The notes beneath the pieces are model-generated. The model had not been told where the DNA came from. It made no database searches and was given only the letters and a program-made list of their open reading frames with translations. Shown piece by piece: positions 1 through 7,765 of a stretch of DNA of 10,791 bases. Source of the DNA: Acidimicrobiales bacterium (GTDB lineage Bacteria; Actinomycetota; Acidimicrobiia; Acidimicrobiales; JANYDT01); the NCBI GenBank assembly GCA_025358985.1, contig JANYHQ010000014.1, forward strand, positions 1 to 10,791, written 5' to 3'. A program made the position numbers and the translations under genes. Each line of letters opens with the position of its first letter. Positions within the stretch are counted from its first letter, which is position 1.

Positions 1-761
1 CGGCTACCCACAAAACAGTTGTTGGTGGGATCTACATCCACCCAACCGGTGGCCGGTACAAACACTGACACCCACGCATGCGACGCATCGGCACCTCGCA
101 GTTTCGCCCGGCCGGGAGGAGGAAGCGTCTCCAGATATCCACTGACGTAGCGGGCCGCCAACCCCAGACTGCGCAGACAAGCAATTTCCAGATGGGCAAA
201 ATCCTGACAAACGCCCTTGCGTACGTTGAGCAGTTCATCGGGTGTGGTGTCGAGCGACGTGATGCCGGACTTGTAGGTCATGTCGTTGTAGATACGCGTA
301 GTGAGCTCTTGCACGGCGTGTAGCAGTTCTCGCCCTGATCGAAACGATGATGCCGCATAGGCGCGTACTGCGTCCGTGACTTCGGCGGCCCGTGATGGCA
401 GTACAAATTGTCGCGCAGCGAGCGTGGCGAGATCGTCACTGGTGGCCAAGGCGGTGACAACGTCATCCCAACTGATACCTGGAGTGTCGAGATCGGGAAG
501 CTGTCGGGCGGAAACATCCACCACGCTGGTGGTGGTGACGCTGAGCCGGGTATGGGCGTTGGAAACGGCGAAGTTGGCGGCATTGTTACCAAAGAAGTCC
601 ACGAACTCGCTATAGGAGTCGGGTTGGGGATCAATGTCCACCCGACACGACAGCACCACCTGTCCATCAGCGGCGCGAGGCCGTTGGTACAACTGGCCAT
701 AGCTGGCCGACACCGACGACTCGTACTGGTATTCGGTGCGGTGCACCACCCGCAGGGCCAT
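1..761 (-). CDS. Transglutaminase-like cysteine protein, C-terminus beyond window edge
   Basis: Translating the minus strand from the ATG at 761 gives 253 residues with no stop, so the gene runs off the left edge. The N-terminal part (about residues 1-80, starting MALRVVHRTEYQY) matches the beta-rich N-terminal domain of bacterial transglutaminases. The core carries a full papain-like triad: Cys185 in KGVCQDFAH, His228 in ASHAWVSVF and Asp244 in WVDVDPTNN. Such proteins act on Gln/Glu-linked amide bonds as transferases or peptidases; which reaction this one performs cannot be told. The family is usually about 270-300 residues, so only a short tail should be missing. The start lies one base after the TGA of the upstream ATP-grasp/alpha-E gene, with a GAGG ten bases upstream (772-775), so the two genes are almost certainly cotranscribed and probably translationally coupled. 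It resembles, from memory, M. tuberculosis Rv2409c/Rv2569c. Confidence 0.93.
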   Translation of the reverse strand, partial: MALRVVHRTEYQYESSVSASYGQLYQRPRAADGQVVLSCRVDIDPQPDSYSEFVDFFGNNAANFAVSNAHTRLSVTTTSVVDVSARQLPDLDTPGISWDDVVTALATSDDLATLAARQFVLPSRAAEVTDAVRAYAASSFRSGRELLHAVQELTTRIYNDMTYKSGITSLDTTPDELLNVRKGVCQDFAHLEIACLRSLGLAARYVSGYLETLPPPGRAKLRGADASHAWVSVFVPATGWVDVDPTNNCFVGS

Positions 762-762
762 A

Positions 763-3354
763 TCAGGCTTGCCTCGATTCGGCGAGCGCCTCTACCGATG
801 CCATGAGAAACGACCGTTGGGGCATCTGATGCGTGAAATGGGTGGCGTCAAGGGCATTCGACGCCTGGCGCAGCATCGACCCTATGCGCTGCAACAGGGT
901 GTCCAACTGTGCTCGGCGTCCCTCACCATTGGGGAGTGCCAGCGCGGCGGTATCAGCGAGGCGCACCATGGTGACGGTTTCCAACACCAACCGCTCCTCT
1001 GTGGACAGACGATCGGCATTCAGGGCATCGCTGGTATCGCGGGGCAGCGCCGCCACGTCGCTCTGCAGACGTTCGAGCTGGAACAACAGCGATCTCGGAT
1101 TGCCGCGGTCCATCATCAACAGATCCAACACCGTTTCCACTTGGGCCTGACTGCGGTATCGCCGCCGGTACGTGATGATGCTTTCAGCACTGGTGAGCAA
1201 TGATTCCAGGACCAAAGAGTCTGTGGCCTGGTCATTGGTGGACATCAGTGTGGCGCGCAACAACTCGCTGAGGTGCATCGCCCGTTCGAGGCGCCGTCCT
1301 GCATCCATGAAGTGCCAACCAGGATCGCGCACCATGCTCTCGGCCCCCAGGCCGGCCAGGGCCAACAGGCTCTGCATGGCCCTACTCAATGCTCCTTGTA
1401 CGGCCGTGCGTTGTTCGGTGTTGGGGTTGTTCAACTCCAGGATCTCGCGATCTAGGTTGCCGATCACCAGCCACGTGTCATTGGACAATTGGTCGCGCAC
1501 GGCGTAGGCGGCATCCAACAATCGCCGTACCGAATGAGCCAACGTACCCCGCCGTGACTCGTTGACGATGAGATCGAACATCTCATTGCCGGGTGAAGCG
1601 AGTTCGACTGGATCCTGGAATCCCGGGAATGTGGTGGTGACTGACGTAAGCGCGCGTAGCAATATGGCCAGACAAGCCGACCCGGCAGGGTTGGCGTCGG
1701 AGCTGAAATCATTGCGCCGATCGGCCACTACCCGCAGCAGGCGCACCAGGGTTTCACTGCGTTCGGCATAGCGGCCCAGCCAGAACAGATTTTCTGCGGC
1801 TCTCGATGGCATCGAACCCACTGGATCCACCGCTTCGATGGTGGGACCGTTGTTGAGCCAAAACCCGGTGAGCTTTTCCGGCTCCGACGCCAGCACCCAT
1901 GCATCCTTGGTGAGGGCCCCCGACTGATTCGAGATCATGGTGCTGTCGGCATCGGCAGCCACCCGCATGAGGCCTCCGGGCATCACCGCAAACGAATCGC
2001 CGCGTGCCACTGCAAAGGCCCGCAGCACGCACCGGCGTGCTTCAAACCCGTCCAGACTGAGGGTGGGCGCAGTGCCCATGGTGAGGGCCACTTGAGCGGT
2101 CCACGCGGTGGGATTTGTCTCGATACGGGCCCGTAACTCAGCCAGGTCGGCTGCGCTCAGTTCCCATCCCAGAATGGTGCTGCGACCCGACTCGCGAGCC
2201 ACCGGCTTCACCACCAATCGGGGCAGGCTGGTAAGCACATGCTGGCGGCTCACCGGGTCTCCGCACCACCAGGTTTCCACTGACGCCAACCGCAATGGCT
2301 GTCCCAACAGATGCTCCGCCAACCGGGGAAGAAAGGCCAGCATTGCTGGGCTTTCGATGATGCCGCTGCCCAATGGATTCACGATGGATACGGCGCCACG
2401 ACGGGCAGCATCCACCAAGCCTGGTACCCCCAGGCGCGAGTCCTTCTTCAACTCCAGTGGATCGCAGTACCAATCGTCGACCCGGCGCAGAATGACGTCA
2501 ACTGGCTCCAGCCGACCAAGCGAGCGCATCCATACTCGGCCACCATTGACGGTGAGGTCGCCGCCTTCCACCAACGGGTATCCCATATACGACGCTAGGT
2601 AGGCGTGCTCAAACGCAGTTTCGCTCCAAGGCCCAGGTGTGAGCACCACGATGCGCGGATCGGAGCGTTGATACGCCGCCTGTTGTAGCGCCGACCGCAA
2701 TGCCCGAAAAAATGGGGCCACACGATGGACTTGGGCATCGCGATACATGCTGGGAAACACGCGGCTGATGACGAGGCGGTTTTCCAACGCGTATCCGGCA
2801 CCGGATGGGGCCTGGGTGCGGTCCGACAGCGCCACATACTCACCCGCTGCACTGCGAGCCACGTCTACCGCATACGTCACGAGTTGGGGCGCCGGTGCGC
2901 CTCCCTCCCCACTGGGGCCGGGGCGATGACAGGGACGCAGGAATCCGGGGTGACCAAGCACCACCTCCACCGGCAGGAGGCGACGACGCAACAGATCCCG
3001 GGGACCGTAGAGATCGGCCAACACCAGTGAGAGCAACTCGGCGCGTTGGATGACACCACGCTCGATGCTGGCCCACTCGTTGCTGTCGATGACCACGGGG
3101 ACTGGATCGAGCGCCCACCGCCGTCCACGGGGGTCAGACGCACCGAAGGCGTTGTAGGTGACGCCGTCGGCATCGAGCAACCGGTCCACTTCGATTTGAC
3201 GACGGACCAGTTCGGAATGACCCAGATCGCCGAGTGCCGCACCTACCTGTTGCCACGACGGACGCACACCACCATCAGCGTCGATGAGTTCATCGAATGA
3301 CCCGCTCGGAGGCTGGTAGTGGGCGAGCAGTTGGGGCGGGTGGGTGACGGTCAT
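763..3354 (-). CDS. Circularly permuted ATP-grasp ligase fused to C-terminal alpha-E domain
   Basis: This is an 863-residue two-domain protein, close to the usual 850-880 of the fused family (M. tuberculosis Rv2567-like, from memory). Residues about 20-495 are a circularly permuted ATP-grasp domain: FDELIDADGGVRPSWQ near residue 20, QAPSGAGYALENR, EHAYLASYMG, ILRRVDD near 288, VVKP near 381 and MPGGLMRVA near 458. Residues about 513-860 are an alpha-E domain, opening with PSRAAENLFWLGRYAERSE and holding a GWHFMDAGRRLERA stretch near 680. The predicted role is ATP-dependent amide-bond formation in the cytoplasm; substrate unknown. The Gly-rich motif after VVKP is ESGRST rather than the ESGGTG of the stand-alone paralogue in this operon, so nucleotide binding may differ. 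I chose the ATG at 3354, 19 bases after the preceding stop, because it puts the conserved start of the domain about 20 residues in. A GTG at 3456 with a GAGG seven bases upstream is possible but would overlap the previous gene by 83 bases. Confidence 0.93.
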   Translation of the reverse strand: MTVTHPPQLLAHYQPPSGSFDELIDADGGVRPSWQQVGAALGDLGHSELVRRQIEVDRLLDADGVTYNAFGASDPRGRRWALDPVPVVIDSNEWASIERGVIQRAELLSLVLADLYGPRDLLRRRLLPVEVVLGHPGFLRPCHRPGPSGEGGAPAPQLVTYAVDVARSAAGEYVALSDRTQAPSGAGYALENRLVISRVFPSMYRDAQVHRVAPFFRALRSALQQAAYQRSDPRIVVLTPGPWSETAFEHAYLASYMGYPLVEGGDLTVNGGRVWMRSLGRLEPVDVILRRVDDWYCDPLELKKDSRLGVPGLVDAARRGAVSIVNPLGSGIIESPAMLAFLPRLAEHLLGQPLRLASVETWWCGDPVSRQHVLTSLPRLVVKPVARESGRSTILGWELSAADLAELRARIETNPTAWTAQVALTMGTAPTLSLDGFEARRCVLRAFAVARGDSFAVMPGGLMRVAADADSTMISNQSGALTKDAWVLASEPEKLTGFWLNNGPTIEAVDPVGSMPSRAAENLFWLGRYAERSETLVRLLRVVADRRNDFSSDANPAGSACLAILLRALTSVTTTFPGFQDPVELASPGNEMFDLIVNESRRGTLAHSVRRLLDAAYAVRDQLSNDTWLVIGNLDREILELNNPNTEQRTAVQGALSRAMQSLLALAGLGAESMVRDPGWHFMDAGRRLERAMHLSELLRATLMSTNDQATDSLVLESLLTSAESIITYRRRYRSQAQVETVLDLLMMDRGNPRSLLFQLERLQSDVAALPRDTSDALNADRLSTEERLVLETVTMVRLADTAALALPNGEGRRAQLDTLLQRIGSMLRQASNALDATHFTHQMPQRSFLMASVEALAESRQA

Positions 3355-3373
3355 GGCAGGGAACGTTTTGAGG

Positions 3374-6300
3374 TCAGTGTCGGGGTACTCGTCGCAGATC
3401 CAGGGTGCGAGGGTAGTCGTGCCCGGTGGCTCCCATCGCCATGATGGCGGGATCACCCCCGTTCCTCAACGTCTGCAGTCGATCCTCACTCAGGGTGCCA
3501 GGGCTATGGCCGTGGGATTCGAACCGGCTCCGGCGTCGGGCCTCGGCGGAGTTGGCGTTCACCGGGAAGCTCTCGTACGCCAATCCACCGGGGTGCGACA
3601 CGTGGTACGTGCACCCACCCAGCGACCGACCGCTCCACAGATCAATGAGGTCGAACACCAGCGGGGCATGTACCTCGATGGTGGGATGCAATGCCGACGG
3701 TGGCTGCCATGCCCGGTAACGCACTCCACCCACGTCTGACCCGGGTTCACTGGTGGGGCGCAACGGCACTGGCCATCCGTTGCAGGTAACCACATGACGT
3801 GAGTGGGTGAGACCGGTGGCCTTCACCTGCAGTCGCTCCACCGATGAATCAACATACCGAGCCGTGCTGGTAGCGGTTACTTCCTCACCCAGCACGTTCC
3901 ACGGTTCAATGGCGGCACGCAACTCGAGATGGACGCCGGCCACATCGATGGAGCCGAGGCGGGGATAGCGGAACTCAATGAATGGCGCCAACCAATCGTA
4001 TTCAAAGGCAAATCCATGCGCGCGTAGGTCTTGCACCACATCGCCGATGTCGGCCGCCGCATAGTGCGGTAACAAGAATCGGTCGTGGAGCTCGGTGCCC
4101 CACCGCACCAACGCACCCGAGTAGGGCTGCTGCCAGAACCGAGCCACCAAACAGCGCACCAGCAGCGACTGCACCAACGCCATCTGCGCGTGTGGTGGCA
4201 TTTCGAAACCACGCAGTTCAAGTAATCCCAGTCGACCCCGTTCGCTGTCGGGGCTGAAGAGTTTGTCCACACAGAACTCGGCGCGATGGGTATTGCCGGT
4301 GACGTCCACCAACAGGTGCCGAAGCAACCGATCCACCAGCCACGGCGATGGATCGTGGCCAAGGCGTTCCAGTTCGCTGAAGGCAATCTCGAGCTCGTAC
4401 AGGCTTTCTCCCCGTGCCTCATCTACCCGTGGCGCTTGGCTGGTGGGGCCAATGAAGCGCCCCGAGAACAGATACGACAGTGATGGATGGTGTTGCCAGA
4501 AGGTGAGCATGCTGCGCAGGAGATCCGGGCGCCGCAACAAGGGGCTGTCCACTGCACTCATGGCGCCCAACGTGATGTGGTTACCGCCTCCGGTGCCACT
4601 ATGGCGCCCATCGAGTTGGAACGTCTCCGTACCCAGATGAGCCAGGCGAGCAAACTCATTGACAGTGGTGGTGATGTCCACCAGTTCCGGCCATGAGGAC
4701 GCAGGTTGGACATTGATCTCCAACACCCCCGGGTCAGGAGCCACCACTATTTGGCGCAAACGAGGATCGCGTGGTGGCCCGTAACCCTCCAACACCACCG
4801 ACACGCCCACCGAGTGAGCGGCATGCTCTACCACCTGCAGCAGGTCCACCACCGCTTCGAGCTCCACCAGCGGTGGTAGGAACACGTACAAATGCCCCTT
4901 GCGCATCTCCACCGACAGCGCCGTCGGCGGGCAGTCCGCCACGTCGAACACCAGCGCCGCAGCGGCCCCTTCCCCCATCGGCAATCCATGGGGCGGGAGA
5001 GGCGGGTGACCATCAAACGGGGAGCGATCCGGATCCACCGGTTGCGGTGACCACATCAGCGAATCCAACGGCAGTCGTAAGCCCACGGGTGAGTCACCGG
5101 GCACCAGGAACAGTGCTCCACGACGCACTGTCCAGTGGGTGGTTGTCCAGCCTCCGTCCGGTCCCAACACGCGGTGCAACGGCATCACCATGCCCACCGG
5201 GTCTCCGCGATCGGCATCCAGTCGGGCCACAAGGGAGTTACGACTCGGAGCCGGCACTGCTGCGGCGAGCGGGTCGATGTTCACTGCGGGCGCAGTGCCA
5301 ACCGGTAGCCGGGCCTCACTCCACAAGCGGTGGATGGGGTCTTCGAACACCTCGTGTACAAACTCCGGGGTGATACCAAGACCTGTAGCCAGCGCGCTGC
5401 TAAGCGCGCGTACGTCCGCGATGGTGTGCGGTCCGGGCTGTTCGGGGTCGGCCAGAAGTGTTGGATCTCCCCACAAAGGTTGGCCGTCACTGCGCCACAG
5501 CACGCTGATCTGCCACCGTGGCAATGCTTCGCCCGGATACCACTTGCCCTGACCGTGGTGGAGCACACCGCCCGGCGCGTACCGAGCGGCCAGTCGTCGG
5601 GCCATCTCCCCCGCTGCCGCCCGTTTGGCTGGACCGTCAGCGGCCGTGGTCCATTCCTCGGACTCCATGTCGGTGACGGAGACGAACGTGGGCTCGCCGC
5701 CCATGGTGAGGCGCACATCGCCTGCTACCAATACGCCGTCAACGTGGCATCCGAGCGCATCAACCGCCGACCATTGCTGCTCGGTGTAGGGCAAAGTGAC
5801 TCGCGGATCCTCATGGATACGGCGCACCACATTGCTGTACTCCAAAGTGGTTTCGCACGTCTCCACCATGCCCGTGATGGCGGCCGCTGAGGATGGCTCG
5901 GGAGTACAGGCGAGGGGGATATGACCTTCGCCGGCGAACAGACCGGACGTGGCATCGAGCCCGATCCACCCGGCGCCCGGCACATACACCTCCGCCCACG
6001 CATGAAGGTCGGTGAAGTCCGCACTGGGACCGCTGGGCCCGTCCAGTGCCGCTACATCGGCCGTCAACTGCACCAGGTAGCCCGAAACGAAGCGCGCTGC
6101 CAAACCCTTACGGCGTAGTACCTGCACCAGCAACCAAGCGCTGTCACGACACGAACCCAGGCGCTTCTCCAAGGTTTCGTCGGGTGACTGCACGCCAGGC
6201 TCCATACGAATTGAATAGGCGACTTCGCTATGTACACGTTGGTTGATGTCCACCAGGAAATCCACCACCACGGTGCCTTCCGGGGGGGCCGGTGGAAACT

Positions 6301-6697
6301 GCTTCATCCAGGCGTCGAGGGCCGGGCTGTGCGCATCCATCACCAAATACGGTCCCAGGTCGCGAGCGGTAGCCGGATCGTAAGTGAACGGATAGGTCTT
6401 GGCCTCGTCGTCGATGAAGAAATCGAACGGGTTGATGACCGTCATATCGGCCACGAGATCCACCACCACCTCCAGTTCTGTGGTGGGCGCATCGAATACG
6501 AACCGGGCCAGGTAGTTGCCGAACGGGTCCTGCTGCCAGTTAACGAAATGGTCGTGGGGGGTGACCTTCAGCGAATAAGAGAGGATGGGTGTGCGGCTGT
6601 GCGGAGCCGGGCGCAGACGCACCACATGGGGGGACAACCGCACCGGCCGATCGAAGCGGTACGTGGTCCGATGCTCGATGGCAACGTGAATACTCAT
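3374..6697 (-). CDS. Large transglutaminase-like / DUF2126 protein
   Basis: This 1107-residue protein matches the usual 1100-1140 of its family (Rv2566-like, from memory). Residues 1-85 form the transglutaminase N-terminal beta domain (IHVAIEHRTTYRFDRPV). The core spans about 145-265 with the triad Cys183 (GSCRDSAWL), His232 (LHAWAEVY) and Asp248 (GLDATSG). From about 325 to the C-terminus is DUF2126, opening with RLTMGGEPTFVS, then GQGKWYPGEALPRW near 383, EINVQP near 660, GRHSGTGGGNH at 697-707, HHPSLSYLFSGRFIGPTSQA near 736 and DVTGNTHRAEFCVDKL near 798. I recall DUF2126 being related to glutamine-synthetase-like carboxylate-amine ligases, which fits E-x-N and the Gly-rich GNH motif. The protein may therefore couple amide synthesis with amide cleavage or transfer (inference). 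The ATG at 6697 is the only start that places the domain right at the N-terminus; the open frame to 6898 adds 67 low-complexity residues inside the alpha-E gene. No Shine-Dalgarno directly precedes it. Confidence 0.95.
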   Translation of the reverse strand: MSIHVAIEHRTTYRFDRPVRLSPHVVRLRPAPHSRTPILSYSLKVTPHDHFVNWQQDPFGNYLARFVFDAPTTELEVVVDLVADMTVINPFDFFIDDEAKTYPFTYDPATARDLGPYLVMDAHSPALDAWMKQFPPAPPEGTVVVDFLVDINQRVHSEVAYSIRMEPGVQSPDETLEKRLGSCRDSAWLLVQVLRRKGLAARFVSGYLVQLTADVAALDGPSGPSADFTDLHAWAEVYVPGAGWIGLDATSGLFAGEGHIPLACTPEPSSAAAITGMVETCETTLEYSNVVRRIHEDPRVTLPYTEQQWSAVDALGCHVDGVLVAGDVRLTMGGEPTFVSVTDMESEEWTTAADGPAKRAAAGEMARRLAARYAPGGVLHHGQGKWYPGEALPRWQISVLWRSDGQPLWGDPTLLADPEQPGPHTIADVRALSSALATGLGITPEFVHEVFEDPIHRLWSEARLPVGTAPAVNIDPLAAAVPAPSRNSLVARLDADRGDPVGMVMPLHRVLGPDGGWTTTHWTVRRGALFLVPGDSPVGLRLPLDSLMWSPQPVDPDRSPFDGHPPLPPHGLPMGEGAAAALVFDVADCPPTALSVEMRKGHLYVFLPPLVELEAVVDLLQVVEHAAHSVGVSVVLEGYGPPRDPRLRQIVVAPDPGVLEINVQPASSWPELVDITTTVNEFARLAHLGTETFQLDGRHSGTGGGNHITLGAMSAVDSPLLRRPDLLRSMLTFWQHHPSLSYLFSGRFIGPTSQAPRVDEARGESLYELEIAFSELERLGHDPSPWLVDRLLRHLLVDVTGNTHRAEFCVDKLFSPDSERGRLGLLELRGFEMPPHAQMALVQSLLVRCLVARFWQQPYSGALVRWGTELHDRFLLPHYAAADIGDVVQDLRAHGFAFEYDWLAPFIEFRYPRLGSIDVAGVHLELRAAIEPWNVLGEEVTATSTARYVDSSVERLQVKATGLTHSRHVVTCNGWPVPLRPTSEPGSDVGGVRYRAWQPPSALHPTIEVHAPLVFDLIDLWSGRSLGGCTYHVSHPGGLAYESFPVNANSAEARRRSRFESHGHSPGTLSEDRLQTLRNGGDPAIMAMGATGHDYPRTLDLRRVPRH

Positions 6698-6704
6698 GCT
6701 GTTT

Positions 6705-6749
6705 TCACGGGGCTGTGCTTCTCCGCTGCGCTTCGATGCTCGCCCGCAC
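6705..6749 (-). other. Possible 14-codon leader/coupling mini-ORF
   Basis: In the 73-base gap before the DUF2126 gene, a strong GGAGGAG (6756-6762) precedes by six bases a GTG at 6749. That GTG opens 14 codons (VRASIEAQRRSTAP) ending in TGA at 6705-6707, seven bases before the ATG at 6697. The DUF2126 ATG itself has no visible Shine-Dalgarno. This arrangement could couple translation through a short leader. It could equally be chance in purine-rich DNA; no homologue is recognised. Confidence 0.25.
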
Positions 6750-6770
6750 TCCCAACTCCTCCGTCGTAGC

Positions 6771-7748
6771 TCATGCTGATGCCAGCATGGCCCCGTCGGA
6801 CGTGGTGGCCGGCACAAAGTAGGTCTCGGTGAGAGCGTCGTGGAGCGAGGCGATGCCAACCTGTAACGCATCGACGTACTCGTGCAATCCTTCAGCAACC
6901 AGCGCGCTCACGTCTGCGTCTTCGAGTAGCTGCTGCACGTGGGCGCACCCGGCCATGGCCAACTCGTATCGGGGCAATTCCATGAGCGCCCGCGACACCC
7001 CGGTGAGACAATGCTCCACAGATCTTGGGAATTGAGCGTCACGCAGAAGGAACCGCAACGCTTCAGGACCGGATATGCCGGTACGCACCGAACGGCGGAA
7101 CATCTGCTGGGCGCTGAGGGAGCGCAACACCGCCATCCATGTGACGTCGCCATAGGTTGACGTGGATGAATCGCCAACGTGGCCGTGGCCGCCGGTGAGT
7201 ACGCCGGCCTGCACATCGAGCACGCGTGACGTCATATCGGCGCGTTCCAACAGACTTCCCACTTCCAGAAACGAATACGCCGCATCGTGGCTCATGGTGC
7301 CAGCCAGCAGGCCGCGCATCAATTGACAATCCCGGATCACCCGGTCCATCCACGCCAGCCGGGTACGGCGGTCCACAGCCTGCCCACGGGATTGGGCCAT
7401 CCACAGATACAGCTGGTTCAATTGTTCCCACGCCGCCGCCGGCAACACATTGCGGGTAACCCTGAAGTTGTTTCGGGCCGCCGTGAGCGACGCCAGAATC
7501 GAGTCCTGCCCGTTGGCATCAACGGTGAGGAACCGGATGATGTTCTCCTCGGTGACCTCGTCGTAGTGCTCATCAAAACTGGCCTTACTCCCGGTGACGG
7601 CCAGCAACGGCGTCCACGTGAGCCCCGCCGCACGTGGCAGATCCAAGAACAGCTCCGTATGAACCTTTACCAAGCGCGCAGTGGCCTCGGTTCGCTCCAG
7701 ATACCGCCCAGACCAATAGACGGCCTCAGCTACACGTGACAGCAACAC
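6771..7748 (-). CDS. Stand-alone alpha-E domain protein
   Basis: This is a 325-residue, all-helical alpha-E (DUF403) protein, the length I recall for M. tuberculosis Rv2410c. It opens with the family signature LLSRVAEAVYWSGRYLERTE (YWSGRYLER at about 11-19). A second conserved stretch at about 139-179 includes RDCQLMRGLL and FLEVGSLLERADMTSR. Alpha-E proteins accompany circularly permuted ATP-grasp ligases and transglutaminases and presumably assist the ligase; a catalytic activity of their own is unproven. I chose the GTG at 7748 because AAAGGAG sits at 7755-7761, six bases upstream, and because it makes the protein begin exactly at the conserved LLSRVAE. The alternative ATG at 7766 shares one base with the previous stop, adds MPKETS and has no ribosome site of its own. 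The C-terminal tail after FVPATTSDG is not conserved to my knowledge. Confidence 0.93.
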   Translation of the reverse strand: MLLSRVAEAVYWSGRYLERTEATARLVKVHTELFLDLPRAAGLTWTPLLAVTGSKASFDEHYDEVTEENIIRFLTVDANGQDSILASLTAARNNFRVTRNVLPAAAWEQLNQLYLWMAQSRGQAVDRRTRLAWMDRVIRDCQLMRGLLAGTMSHDAAYSFLEVGSLLERADMTSRVLDVQAGVLTGGHGHVGDSSTSTYGDVTWMAVLRSLSAQQMFRRSVRTGISGPEALRFLLRDAQFPRSVEHCLTGVSRALMELPRYELAMAGCAHVQQLLEDADVSALVAEGLHEYVDALQVGIASLHDALTETYFVPATTSDGAMLASA

Positions 7749-7754
7749 AGAAGT

Positions 7755-7761
7755 CTCCTTT
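7755..7761 (-). promoter_or_regulatory. Shine-Dalgarno site that decides the alpha-E start
   Basis: AAAGGAG on the minus strand lies six bases before the GTG at 7748, and inside the reading frame that would begin at the ATG at 7766. Its ideal spacing supports the GTG. Confidence 0.7.
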
Positions 7762-7765
7762 GGCA

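Noticed and set aside
736..1203. A 155-codon plus-strand open frame at the boundary of the two leftmost genes
   Set aside because: Antisense to the alpha-E domain and across the one-base junction of two well-supported genes; low-complexity Gln/His content.
4771..5373. A 200-codon plus-strand open frame within the DUF2126 gene
   Set aside because: Pro/Ser/Arg-rich composition with no domain, and fully opposite a conserved coding region.
6230..6769. A 179-codon plus-strand open frame opposite the transglutaminase core and its upstream gap
   Set aside because: His/Gly/Val-rich antisense translation of the conserved catalytic region; no ribosome site or homology recognised.
6698..6898. Extended N-terminus of the DUF2126 protein from an upstream ATG at 6898
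   Set aside because: The extra 67 residues are a Ser/Arg/Pro-rich frame inside the alpha-E gene; family proteins begin at the MSIHVAIEHRTTYR stretch.
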